A stretch of 64,000 nt of DNA from NCBI GenBank assembly GCA_041392625.1, contig JAWKLR010000005.1, positions 162,863 through 226,862 of the forward strand, written 5' to 3'. The translations under genes were made by a program, and so were the position numbers. The notes under the pieces were generated by a model. The model saw only the letters and a list, made by a program, of their open reading frames with translations, was not told where the DNA came from and ran no database searches. Source of the stretch: M3007 sp041392625 (GTDB lineage Bacteria > Bacteroidota > Bacteroidia > Chitinophagales > Saprospiraceae). This document shows positions 47,693 through 55,405 of this stretch, piece by piece (the first letter of the stretch is position 1; every line of letters begins with the position of its first letter).

Positions 47693-47723
47693 TTGTTATA
47701 TGGCAGGATACACGCTATCTTTG
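47693..47723 (+). promoter_or_regulatory. Bacteroidota-type promoter of the Fur-family gene
   Basis: TTG at 47693-47695, a 20-bp spacer, then TATCTTTG at 47716-47723, fitting the TTTG-N19-21-TAnnTTTG consensus. The start codon lies 56 bp downstream of the -7 box. Confidence 0.7.
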
Positions 47724-47779
47724 TTATCTTCATAAACCAGTATTCCGGACTTGGGGGCTGGTTTGACAAACAAAAAAAC

Positions 47780-48310
47780 ATGGAAGAAGGCACACGCAAT
47801 GAGCAGGATGTTGTGAAACAGGTACTCAATATTTTTTCGAGTCACCTGGAGAAAAACGGGTTTCGCAAGACGCCTGAACGATTTGCAATTTTGGAGGAAA
47901 TTTACCGTCGAAACGACCATTTTGATGCGGAGGCCTTGTACATCCATATGAAAAACCGGAATTATCGGGTGAGCCGGGCTACGGTGTACAACACCCTGGA
48001 GTTGTTGGTTTCCTGCGATCTGGTTAAAAAACACCAGTTTGGAAAAAACCTGGCCCAATATGAGAAGTCGTACGGGTACAAACAACACGACCACGTTATT
48101 TGTGCCAACTGTGGAAAGGTGGTTGAGTTTTGCGACCCCCGGGTACAGCAAATCAAAACCATGGTAGGTGAGTTGCTCAACTTTGAAATCACCCACCACT
48201 CGCTGAATCTGTATGGGATTTGCGGCACTTGCCAGAAGGAGCAGGAACTGGGTATCATCCGCAACCAGCCCAAGCTGGCCGAAGCCGACGAACCGGGCTG
48301 GGGAGATTAG
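47780..48310 (+). CDS. fur: Fur-family metal-responsive transcriptional regulator
   Basis: A 176-residue regulator. The start at 47780 (MEEGTRNEQDVVKQVLNIFS) avoids a 30-codon hydrophobic extension that overlaps the promoter. The winged-helix DNA-binding domain has GFRKTPERFAILEEIYRRND and the recognition helix YRVSRATVYNTLELLVSC. The dimer domain carries HDHVICANCGKVVEFCDP (regulatory metal site HDH and one CxxC) and a second CxxC (YGICGTC). Two CxxC pairs mark a structural zinc site. Whether it senses iron, zinc or peroxide cannot be decided from sequence. Divergent from the WG-repeat gene. Confidence 0.9.
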   Translation: MEEGTRNEQDVVKQVLNIFSSHLEKNGFRKTPERFAILEEIYRRNDHFDAEALYIHMKNRNYRVSRATVYNTLELLVSCDLVKKHQFGKNLAQYEKSYGYKQHDHVICANCGKVVEFCDPRVQQIKTMVGELLNFEITHHSLNLYGICGTCQKEQELGIIRNQPKLAEADEPGWGD

Positions 48311-48469
48311 GGAATGCCGGGTTTGGTCACAAGCCCAAATCTCAAACTTATTCCAATACTAAATACATGTTGTGTACGTTATGGTGCATCCAAATCAGGG
48401 AATGTTGGGAATGCCTCCTGAACTATTCTATCTGCGGTTTGGCGTACACACACGTTTATTGTTTTTCTG

Positions 48470-49183
48470 ATGAAAACACGTAGGCTTAATTTTTTGCTTC
48501 AGGGGCTTTTGCTGCTGATGCTTTTTCCGACAGGCTGTGAAAAAAAAGACATGGATCCTGCCGATGAGTTTCCCACACAGTTTTTGCGATTTACCGTCGG
48601 GGCAGACAGCTTCGAATGGCGCTCCGATTCCGGCATTGTGTTCCGGGCGTTGGTAGGGGAGGCTGCCTCCTCAAATTGGCCCGATAGCGTTGTTATGACG
48701 TACACCGTGCAGTTGGAAAAGGAAATACCCCTGGGCGGCGGGGCATCCACGTACGAATCGGTGACCCTCCTTTTTAATCACAAGCTTCCTTACAGTGAGA
48801 CTACCTACTTCCCAAATGAGTTTTGCCGAAAAATAAATGCGGGCGGCTTTGAGTCCTTGTTTACTCCGGGATCCTGGCTGGTTTCGCCAAAGGCCTGTCC
48901 CGATACATTTCAGCAAAAGGAGTGCATGCTCGACGGGTATTTTCGTCCGGCAGGTGTATTGGCTTCCGGCTCCACAGCCAACCCGGGAGATTGCGCCACC
49001 TCTGACCCGTACGATCAGACGGGCTCCTTTTTTGTAATTGATTCTGTCGAGCCTTGCACCCATCCCGATGAAGGAGCGGGGTATTGTATTTCCGGTCGCT
49101 TCCAGTTAAACTGGTACGCTGATGTGGATAGTTATCAGTTTACAAACGGGGAGTTTACGTTGTTTGTACAGGAGTGCAATTGA
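48470..49183 (+). CDS. Hypothetical Cys-rich lipoprotein
   Basis: A 237-residue lipoprotein with signal MKTRRLNFLLQGLLLLMLFP and lipobox PTGC. The mature part is β-rich, with FLRFTVGADSFEWRSDSGIV near the start and YCISGRFQLNWYADVDSY near the end. Eight or so Cys follow the lipid Cys, enough for several disulfides, e.g. in CPDTFQQKEC and EPCTHPDEGAGYC. No family recognised. It follows the Fur-family gene by 160 bp on the same strand, so co-regulation is possible but not shown. A strong terminator follows. Confidence 0.65.
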   Translation: MKTRRLNFLLQGLLLLMLFPTGCEKKDMDPADEFPTQFLRFTVGADSFEWRSDSGIVFRALVGEAASSNWPDSVVMTYTVQLEKEIPLGGGASTYESVTLLFNHKLPYSETTYFPNEFCRKINAGGFESLFTPGSWLVSPKACPDTFQQKECMLDGYFRPAGVLASGSTANPGDCATSDPYDQTGSFFVIDSVEPCTHPDEGAGYCISGRFQLNWYADVDSYQFTNGEFTLFVQECN

Positions 49184-49206
49184 GGAGTTAGTTTGTTTTT
49201 AAAATG

Positions 49207-49249
49207 AAAAAAGCGCCATTCCGAAACAGGTTCGGATGGCGCCTTTTTT
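49207..49249. terminator. Bidirectional intrinsic terminator
   Basis: Stem AAAAAAGCGCCATTCCGAA with its near-complement TTCGGATGGCGCCTTTTTT and a 5-nt loop, between convergent genes (lipoprotein, pyruvate kinase). Confidence 0.85.
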
Positions 49250-49266
49250 ATGTTTCTAAAACAGGC

Positions 49267-50754
49267 TTAATCGACTATAGTCACCTTTAACATGTTGGTT
49301 CGGTAACGCCGTTCGATTGGCATGGAGCCGGTGTTGATGATCACATCTCCGGCATCTACAAAGCCAGTGTTTTTCAGGATGTTCACGCTGTCTTTTACCG
49401 TTTCATCGGTGGTAGTAAACCGGTCGTAATAGAAGCACTGCACTCCCCAAAGCAGGTTCATGGTGTTCAGGTTGTGGCGCTGGTCGCTAAAAATGAAAAT
49501 CTTTGCATTGGGTCGGAAGCTACTTACTTTAAAAGCAGTGTAACCGGAGGTGGTCATACCCACGATCCCTTTTGCATTGATTTCTTCGGCTACGCGGCAG
49601 GCGTTGAAGCAGACAACATCTGAGAGGAAGGTGCTGGATTTGCCGACTGCACGTGGGCGCTTGGATTCAATTTGCGGCCAGTAGTGGCGTTCGGTTTCCT
49701 CGATGATTCGGGTCATGGCTTCAACCACCAGTGTGGGGTGTTTACCTACGGATGTTTCACCGCTGAGCATAACGGCATCAGCCCCGTCGAGTACTGCGTT
49801 GGCGCAGTCGGTGATTTCTGCGCGGGTAGGGGATGGGTTGGTGATCATGCTGTCCATCACCTGAGTTGCCACGATAACGGGGCGGGAGAACTGCATGCAC
49901 AAAATGATGATTTCTTTTTGGGTGATGGGGAGTTGCTCAAGGGGCATCTCCACTCCCAGGTCACCGCGGGCGATCATAATGCCGTTGCTGGCTTTTATGA
50001 TTTCGCGGATGTTTTTTACGGCTTCCGGCTTCTCAATTTTAGCCATCACCTTGGCAGGGTGCTCAGCGGCTTCGATGCGCTCGATGAGGTCCTCCACATC
50101 TTCAGGGCGGCGAACGAAGGAGAGAGCGATCCAGTTAACCGGTTGGGTCAGGATAAACTCGAGGTCGACCAGGTCTTTTTCAGTAAGCGATGGAAGTTTT
50201 ACATCCGTATCGGGCAGGTTAACGCCTTTGTTGCTGCTGAGGATGCCACCGTGGAGACATTTGAGTTTCACGGTATCTACGCCGTTTGTTTCGGCTACTT
50301 CGAAAACCAGTTTCCCATCATCCATCATGATGCGTTCGCCAGGATTGCAATCTGCAGCGAATCCATCGTAGGACATGTAGATTTTTTCCTTGGTACCCAG
50401 CACTTCTTCATTAACCAGGGTAATAAAGTCGCCTGCTTCGAGGGGCAGGGCATTGTCCTTGATTTTTCCCACGCGCAATTTCGGGCCCTGGAGGTCGGCC
50501 AAAATACTGATGTGGGTATTGAACTGGTTGTTTATTTCCTGAACATAGTCAATGACTTTGCGGTGGTCTTCGTGCGAACCGTGGCTAAAGTTGAGTCGAA
50601 AAACGTCTACTCCGGCTTTTACCAGGTTGACCAGGCCTTCAAATGAATTGCAGGCAGGGCCAACGGTGGCAACGATTTTGGTATTCTGCGAACCGTCTTT
50701 TCTCATGGCAGGCTTGTTTTGTGCTACTAAAGTAGCGGCTTCTGCATACGTCAT
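49267..50754 (-). CDS. pyk: Pyruvate kinase
   Basis: A 495-residue enzyme that turns phosphoenolpyruvate and ADP into pyruvate and ATP in glycolysis. After a short extension, TKIVATVGPACNSFEGLVNL opens the barrel and FRLNFSHGSHEDHRKVIDYV is the usual substrate strand. The B domain follows. The active-site signature MAKIEKPEAVKNIREIIKAS and GIMIARGDLGVEMPLEQLP contain the catalytic Lys and the metal-binding Glu/Asp. The C-terminal domain ends IINTGSMPIERRYRTNMLKV. Length and motifs are normal. Divergent from acpP. Confidence 0.97.
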   Translation of the reverse strand: MTYAEAATLVAQNKPAMRKDGSQNTKIVATVGPACNSFEGLVNLVKAGVDVFRLNFSHGSHEDHRKVIDYVQEINNQFNTHISILADLQGPKLRVGKIKDNALPLEAGDFITLVNEEVLGTKEKIYMSYDGFAADCNPGERIMMDDGKLVFEVAETNGVDTVKLKCLHGGILSSNKGVNLPDTDVKLPSLTEKDLVDLEFILTQPVNWIALSFVRRPEDVEDLIERIEAAEHPAKVMAKIEKPEAVKNIREIIKASNGIMIARGDLGVEMPLEQLPITQKEIIILCMQFSRPVIVATQVMDSMITNPSPTRAEITDCANAVLDGADAVMLSGETSVGKHPTLVVEAMTRIIEETERHYWPQIESKRPRAVGKSSTFLSDVVCFNACRVAEEINAKGIVGMTTSGYTAFKVSSFRPNAKIFIFSDQRHNLNTMNLLWGVQCFYYDRFTTTDETVKDSVNILKNTGFVDAGDVIINTGSMPIERRYRTNMLKVTIVD

Positions 50755-51178
50755 ATATTCGGACTATTGTGTTTTAGTGTCAAAATTACAATAAGTAAGG
50801 GTGCAAATATACATTTCTTAATCTGTAGTTTTTTCTCAAAAACAGAAGAAAGAGATAATATTTGCTCCAAATGTCCAAAATAAGACAGATGTGAGCCAGA
50901 ATTTTAAATAAAGTTAGTGTTAAATGTACAAAAAGATTGTATCGACTTTGCCAATATGCCCTATTCGTGCGCTTCAATGCCGTTTAGTGCCAGGAGCCTG
51001 GACACAATCTGAAAGGGAGAAAGATAGGGCTAGAAGTAGAAAAAAGAAGGATTTTGCTCAAAAAAAGAGCGATAATGGGCCAAAAGAAAAAATTATGACT
51101 GAAAAATTTTTTTTAAATCTTTGAGTAGCGCATCTTTGCAGCTCGAAAAATTTGACTTTTCACTAAAGATTACAAAAA
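50755..51178. other. Divergent region between pyk and acpP
   Basis: 424 bp of AT-rich sequence. It has to hold both promoters. CATCTTTG at 51131-51138, one mismatch from TAnnTTTG, is a candidate -7 box for acpP, 41 bp before its ATG. No RNA gene or conserved ORF was recognised. Confidence 0.45.
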
Positions 51179-51418
51179 ATGGCAACAGTAACCGAACGCG
51201 TTACAAACATTATTGTTGACAAACTTGGAGTTGAACAGAGCGAAGTAACTCCGGACTCCAACTTCATTCAAGATCTCGGTGCCGATTCACTCGACACTGT
51301 AGAATTGATCATGGAATTTGAAAAAGAATTCGATGTGTCTATCCCAGACGAAAAGGCTGAAAAAATTCAGACTGTAGGAGATGCGGTAGCATATCTTGAA
51401 AGTCAGCTTTCTGCTTAA
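51179..51418 (+). CDS. acpP: Acyl carrier protein
   Basis: A 79-residue acidic four-helix protein that carries growing acyl chains in fatty-acid synthesis. The phosphopantetheine attachment site is Ser37 in QDLGADSLDTVELIMEFEK. Both the size and the IVDKLGVEQSEVTPDSNF opening are typical. It heads the conserved acpP-fabF-rnc order. A perfect 32-bp palindrome lies 48 bp after its stop, separating it from fabF. Confidence 0.97.
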   Translation: MATVTERVTNIIVDKLGVEQSEVTPDSNFIQDLGADSLDTVELIMEFEKEFDVSIPDEKAEKIQTVGDAVAYLESQLSA

Positions 51419-51466
51419 TATTTCTCATTTCCGGATGCTTTACCAACCGGATTAGCAGACAAAATC

Positions 51467-51498
51467 GAAGGTTCAAAGCACATGTGCTTTGAACCTTC
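51467..51498. other. Perfect 32-bp palindrome between acpP and fabF
   Basis: A perfect 16-bp-arm palindrome, half-site GAAGGTTCAAAGCACA. Folded as RNA it gives a strong hairpin, but only CTTAC follows, not a T-run. It could be a partial terminator lowering fabF-rnc expression relative to acpP, or an mRNA 3' stabiliser or processing site. Confidence 0.6.
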
Positions 51499-51702
51499 CT
51501 TACTTCTATGCCCATAGGAGCACCTGGGTATCTTGTGCATATTTCACACAAATCTCGGATCTCTGTTCTGTTTTCTCATTGAAGCTAGTAACTTTGTCCG
51601 ATAGGTATACCAGGATCTTCGGTATATTTTCTCCCCAATCAGCCTCCGGATTGCACCGCTGCAATTTGTACTATAAAAATTTAGACTAACCTCTCTAGAA
51701 GC

Positions 51703-52944
51703 ATGAAACGAGTTGTCGTTACAGGATTAGGTGCACTTACACCTATTGGGAATACCCTAAATGGCTATTTGGAAGGATTGCAAAAAGGGCTGAGTGGCGC
51801 CAAACAAATTACCCAGTTTGATGCCAGTCTTTTCAAGACCCAGTTTGCCTGTGAAGTGGAAGGCTTTGTGCCTGAAGATCACATCGACCGGCGGGAGGTT
51901 CGCCGACTTGACCGCTTTACTCAGTTTGCCGTCGTGGCCGCTGAAGAGGCAATCAAAGACTCCGGACTGGATCTGGAGGTCATCGACAAACAGCGCACCG
52001 GCGTAATCTGGGGCTCTGGAATTGGTGGACTTGCAACGCTTGAAAAAGAAGTGGAAGACCATGTGCTCGGAAACGGAACACCCAAGCACAACCCCTTCCT
52101 GATTCCCAAGATGATCTCGGATATTGCTGCCGGACAGATTTCCATGAAATACGGTTTCATGGGCGTCAACTACGCCACCGTTTCTGCCTGCGCATCTTCG
52201 TCTCATGCATTGATGAACGCCTTTGATTACATCCGCATGGGTCGGGCAACCATCATTGTTTCCGGAGGCTCCGAATCGACTATTACCAAAACTGCGGTTG
52301 GTGGTTTCAATTCCATGAAAGCACTCAGCGAGCGCAACGACGATTTCAAAACAGCATCTCGCCCATTCGATAAAGATCGGGACGGATTTGTTTTGGGAGA
52401 AGGGGCAGGTGCCCTGATCCTGGAAGAATACGAGCACGCGATGAAGCGCGGTGCCCGGATTTATGCCGAAGTTGTAGGCGCTTCTGCAACCGCAGATGCA
52501 TACCACATCACTGCTCCACACCCGGAAGGAATTGGTGTGATCAATGTAATGAATCGGGCTTTGGAAGATGCCAAGATGCGTCCTGAAGATATTGACTACA
52601 TCAACGTACACGGTACGTCTACTCCGCTGGGTGATGTGGCCGAGTTGAAGGCGATTCGGGCAGTATTTGGTGATCATGCGTTCAAGTTGAATGTTTCGTC
52701 AACCAAGAGCATGACCGGTCACCTCCTGGGTGCTGCGGGTGCTGTTGAGGCCATCGCCTGTATTTTGTCGATGAACCACGATTTCATTCCACCGACGATC
52801 AACCACTTTACGGACGATCCCGAGATCGATCCGAACTTCAACCTTACGTTCAATGAAGCGCAATCGCGCAAAGTGCGTGCGGCTATTAGCAACACCTTTG
52901 GTTTTGGTGGCCACAACGCTTCGGTTGTACTTCGAAAATTGTAA
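51703..52944 (+). CDS. fabF: β-Ketoacyl-ACP synthase II
   Basis: A 413-residue condensing enzyme that extends acyl-ACP with malonyl-ACP. The N-terminus MKRVVVTGLGALTPIGNTLN is typical of KAS II. The catalytic triad is Cys163 (TVSACASSSHALMNAFDYIR), His in YINVHGTSTPLGDVAELKAI and His in STKSMTGHLLGAAGAVEAIA. The end ISNTFGFGGHNASVVLRKL is also conserved. Full length. Located between acpP and rnc. Confidence 0.97.
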   Translation: MKRVVVTGLGALTPIGNTLNGYLEGLQKGLSGAKQITQFDASLFKTQFACEVEGFVPEDHIDRREVRRLDRFTQFAVVAAEEAIKDSGLDLEVIDKQRTGVIWGSGIGGLATLEKEVEDHVLGNGTPKHNPFLIPKMISDIAAGQISMKYGFMGVNYATVSACASSSHALMNAFDYIRMGRATIIVSGGSESTITKTAVGGFNSMKALSERNDDFKTASRPFDKDRDGFVLGEGAGALILEEYEHAMKRGARIYAEVVGASATADAYHITAPHPEGIGVINVMNRALEDAKMRPEDIDYINVHGTSTPLGDVAELKAIRAVFGDHAFKLNVSSTKSMTGHLLGAAGAVEAIACILSMNHDFIPPTINHFTDDPEIDPNFNLTFNEAQSRKVRAAISNTFGFGGHNASVVLRKL

Positions 52945-52989
52945 CGAAACCCCAAAAGCGCCCCCCGTCGCCCTTTTAATTTCAGATTT

Positions 52990-53754
52990 GTGCGTTTAAT
53001 CAGGCAAATTTATAACTACTATTTCCACCCCGAGAAGGAACTTGCTCATCGTTTGCGGACGATGCTGGGCTTTACACCTGCTTACCTGCAGTTGTTTAAG
53101 CTGGCTTTTTTCCATAAAAGCACCTTCTCCAATGCGGAATATGCCATTTCCAACAACGAGCGCCTGGAATTTTTGGGAGATGCCGTGCTGAGTACCATCG
53201 TAGGTGAGTATTTATTTAAAAAATACCCCAACAGCGACGAAGGTTTTCTAACTAAAATGCGCTCCAAAATTGTGAAGCGCAACTCATTGGACGAAATCGC
53301 GGATAAAATGGGACTGGATATTTTCCTGGCCCATTACAACCAAACCCGCCTCTCCAAATCCATGCTTGGAAATGCCCTGGAGGCCCTGGTTGGTGCCATT
53401 TACATCGAAGTAGGATACAACCGGACGAAAGACTATGTCATCAACCGGATCTTACGCCGCTACCTCGATATCCACGAACTGGAGATGTACGACGATAACT
53501 TCAAAAGCCAATTGCTGGAATGGTGCCAGAAAAACGGTCACCAAATCGACTACCGCGTACTGGCTAAATACAAAAGTGAAAAACGCGACAAGTTTAAAGT
53601 TGCCGTTTACATCGACGGGAAAAAGCTGGGCACCGCCGATGACTTCAATAAGAAAAGTGCAGAACAACTGGCCAGCGAACGCGCTATGAAATCGCTCGGA
53701 CTCAACAACGAAAATGGAGCCGCTATTTCCAAGAATGGACAAGCGCAATCCTAA
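52990..53754 (+). CDS. rnc: Ribonuclease III
   Basis: A 254-residue double-strand-specific endoribonuclease that processes rRNA and some mRNAs. It starts with GTG at 52990. The catalytic domain (about 20-155) has the signature NERLEFLGDAVLSTIVGEYL and a second metal-binding region in MLGNALEALVGAIYIEVGYN. The double-stranded RNA-binding domain follows (DNFKSQLLEWCQKNGHQIDY to SAEQLASERAMKSLGL). Active-site acidic residues are intact. It closes the acpP-fabF-rnc unit; palindromic element E begins immediately after its stop. Confidence 0.96.
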   Translation: MRLIRQIYNYYFHPEKELAHRLRTMLGFTPAYLQLFKLAFFHKSTFSNAEYAISNNERLEFLGDAVLSTIVGEYLFKKYPNSDEGFLTKMRSKIVKRNSLDEIADKMGLDIFLAHYNQTRLSKSMLGNALEALVGAIYIEVGYNRTKDYVINRILRRYLDIHELEMYDDNFKSQLLEWCQKNGHQIDYRVLAKYKSEKRDKFKVAVYIDGKKLGTADDFNKKSAEQLASERAMKSLGLNNENGAAISKNGQAQS

Positions 53755-54066
53755 TCGATTCATGTTTATTCGTGTAGTCCGCCTCTGCGAGGCTCTGTTT
53801 ATTTGTTTATTGGAATTGATGATTTGTTGATGCGCCCTTCGGGCTTGGATGATTTGTTGATTTTGCTTATTAATAAACAAGTCCATCGTTTACCAATCGA
53901 AAATCCAATCGGCAATCGGATTTCATGTAATCGGTCGGGCACAGAAATAGTAGTGGCCAGTAGTCAGAAATTGATTGTTAAAAAAACTGATCACTTGCCC
54001 ACTGACCACTAATTTCAACAAATCATCCTAGCCCGAAGGGCGCATCAACAAATCATCAATTTCTTA
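53755..54066. repeat. Palindromic intergenic element, copy E
   Basis: About 312 bp. The block TTATTCGTGTAGTCCGCCTC with CTGCGAGGCTCTGTTTAT, the left outer arm GATGCGCCCTTCGGGCTTGG at 53829-53848 and the right outer arm CCTAGCCCGAAGGGCGCATC at 54027-54046 are intact. The middle (about 53870-54000) differs from other copies and includes CAGTAGTCAGAAA, also seen in copy A. It starts directly at the rnc stop and runs into the SWIM gene. Confidence 0.83.
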
Positions 54067-54203
54067 CCACTTACCACCAGATTCCTATCCCAACTCCATC
54101 TCTTCCAAATCGGCGTGTACAGGCTCTGGCCCGACTTGATTTTTTCCAGGCACTGGGGCAAACAGGCGACCGGGTTTTTGCCCAACTTCCTGTAGCTGCT
54201 GAT

Positions 54204-55322
54204 GTGGTTCACCAGATTTGGATTCAGAAAAAGCCCCGGGTGTATGTGTGTTCCTGTGGACTTCGCAACAAACCCTGTGTACACAGCCAGGCGCTTTGGC
54301 AATTGTTTGAAACGAACCCGGATCAATTTTCCCTTCAGGAAACAATGCCCGATTGGACGCCAAACGGTGTAGCCGTTCAGGCTGGCGTGGCTTCCCCCAC
54401 CAACACGGTGGCAGAAAAAGAAGAGCGAAAAGCTCTGCGCCTCGACCGGGCGGCAAACGGACTTGCCGACCTCAGTCAGTGGCTTGAGGATGCTGCCCGT
54501 AGGGGGATTGCTCATTCTGTCAGTGAAGATCCCGGTTTTTTCAAACACATCGCGGTGCGGATGGCAGATGCATCGCTTCCCGGCCTTTCCCGGCAGTTTC
54601 GTGCGCTGGATCAACTCAGCACTACAGAGGCGGACTGGATGGATCAGGTCCTGGCTGTTTTGGCCAAGGCGCATTTGGCTGTGGTTTGTTTCCATCAGCA
54701 GGAGCGCTTGCATCCGGAGCAATTGCACGATTTGGAAAGTTACCTGGGAATCCACTCAAAGAAAAAGGATGTACTGGAGCAGGGGAGCGCTCTGGCCGGC
54801 CGGTGGCGCGTGCTTTCTCTGGAAGAGGCCAAGGTTGAAAGCCAGTTGGAACAGCGGAAACAATGGCTGTACCACGAGTCCGGACAAATGGCTTTGCTGC
54901 TGGATTATTCATTTGGCCAGGGCTTTTTACCGCCCCTGCCCATGGGAGCAGAATACAGCGGCCGTCTGATTTTTTACCCTTCCGCACACCCGCAACGGGC
55001 TCTGATTGAGGATGAACTCCATACTGCCCCGGTTGCCACCTTGCGGCCATCCGGATATACTGTGCATGAAGATATGCTCAAAGCATATGCCCGGGCCCTG
55101 AGTGTCCAGTTGTGGTTGGCTGAATTTCCCGCTGTTTTGGAAGAAGTTACGCCGTTTTGGGATGCCTCCGGGTTTTATCTGTTGGATGGATCCAATCAGA
55201 AACTGCCGCTCCGGGTTTCGGAGCACAATGGCTGGCAGCTGCTGGCCCGGTCGCAGGGTGCTCCAATCACCCTGTTTGGGGTTTGGGATGGAGCCGCATT
55301 CAAGCCGCTTTCCTTCTTGTGA
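54204..55322 (+). CDS. SWIM zinc-finger protein, 5' end uncertain
   Basis: At least 372 residues. The SWIM finger is YVCSCGLRNKPCVHSQAL (CxC...CxH) near the start; the rest is a helical C-terminal region with no recognised enzyme motif. GTG at 54204 is the first canonical start, yet family-like sequence continues upstream in frame (RRVQALARLDFFQALGQTGD). The frame stays open back to 54006 without ATG, GTG or TTG, and that upstream part is the right arm of palindromic element E. The element seems to have cut off the native start. Related SWIM proteins in Bacteroidota often pair with AAA+ ATPase/VWA genes, which are not present here. Confidence 0.65.
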   Translation: MVHQIWIQKKPRVYVCSCGLRNKPCVHSQALWQLFETNPDQFSLQETMPDWTPNGVAVQAGVASPTNTVAEKEERKALRLDRAANGLADLSQWLEDAARRGIAHSVSEDPGFFKHIAVRMADASLPGLSRQFRALDQLSTTEADWMDQVLAVLAKAHLAVVCFHQQERLHPEQLHDLESYLGIHSKKKDVLEQGSALAGRWRVLSLEEAKVESQLEQRKQWLYHESGQMALLLDYSFGQGFLPPLPMGAEYSGRLIFYPSAHPQRALIEDELHTAPVATLRPSGYTVHEDMLKAYARALSVQLWLAEFPAVLEEVTPFWDASGFYLLDGSNQKLPLRVSEHNGWQLLARSQGAPITLFGVWDGAAFKPLSFL

Positions 55323-55391
55323 TTTAGACATCCTCTCATGGGTAAATGAAAAAGAAGGCTATAAAAGTCTGAATCCACTTCGCAATGGGTA

Positions 55392-55399
55392 TATCTTTG
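55392..55399 (+). promoter_or_regulatory. Candidate -7 element very close to a start codon
   Basis: TATCTTTG fits TAnnTTTG and ends 6 bp before the ATG at 55406. If used, the transcript would be nearly leaderless. No clear -33 box. Confidence 0.4.
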
Positions 55400-55405
55400 C
55401 AGTCC

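Noticed and set aside
49672..50646. 324-codon open frame antisense to pyruvate kinase
   Set aside because: It overlaps a fully conserved essential gene and has no protein-family character.
50924..51124. 66-codon frame upstream of acpP
   Set aside because: Low-complexity Lys/Arg-rich end, no homology character, lies in the promoter region.
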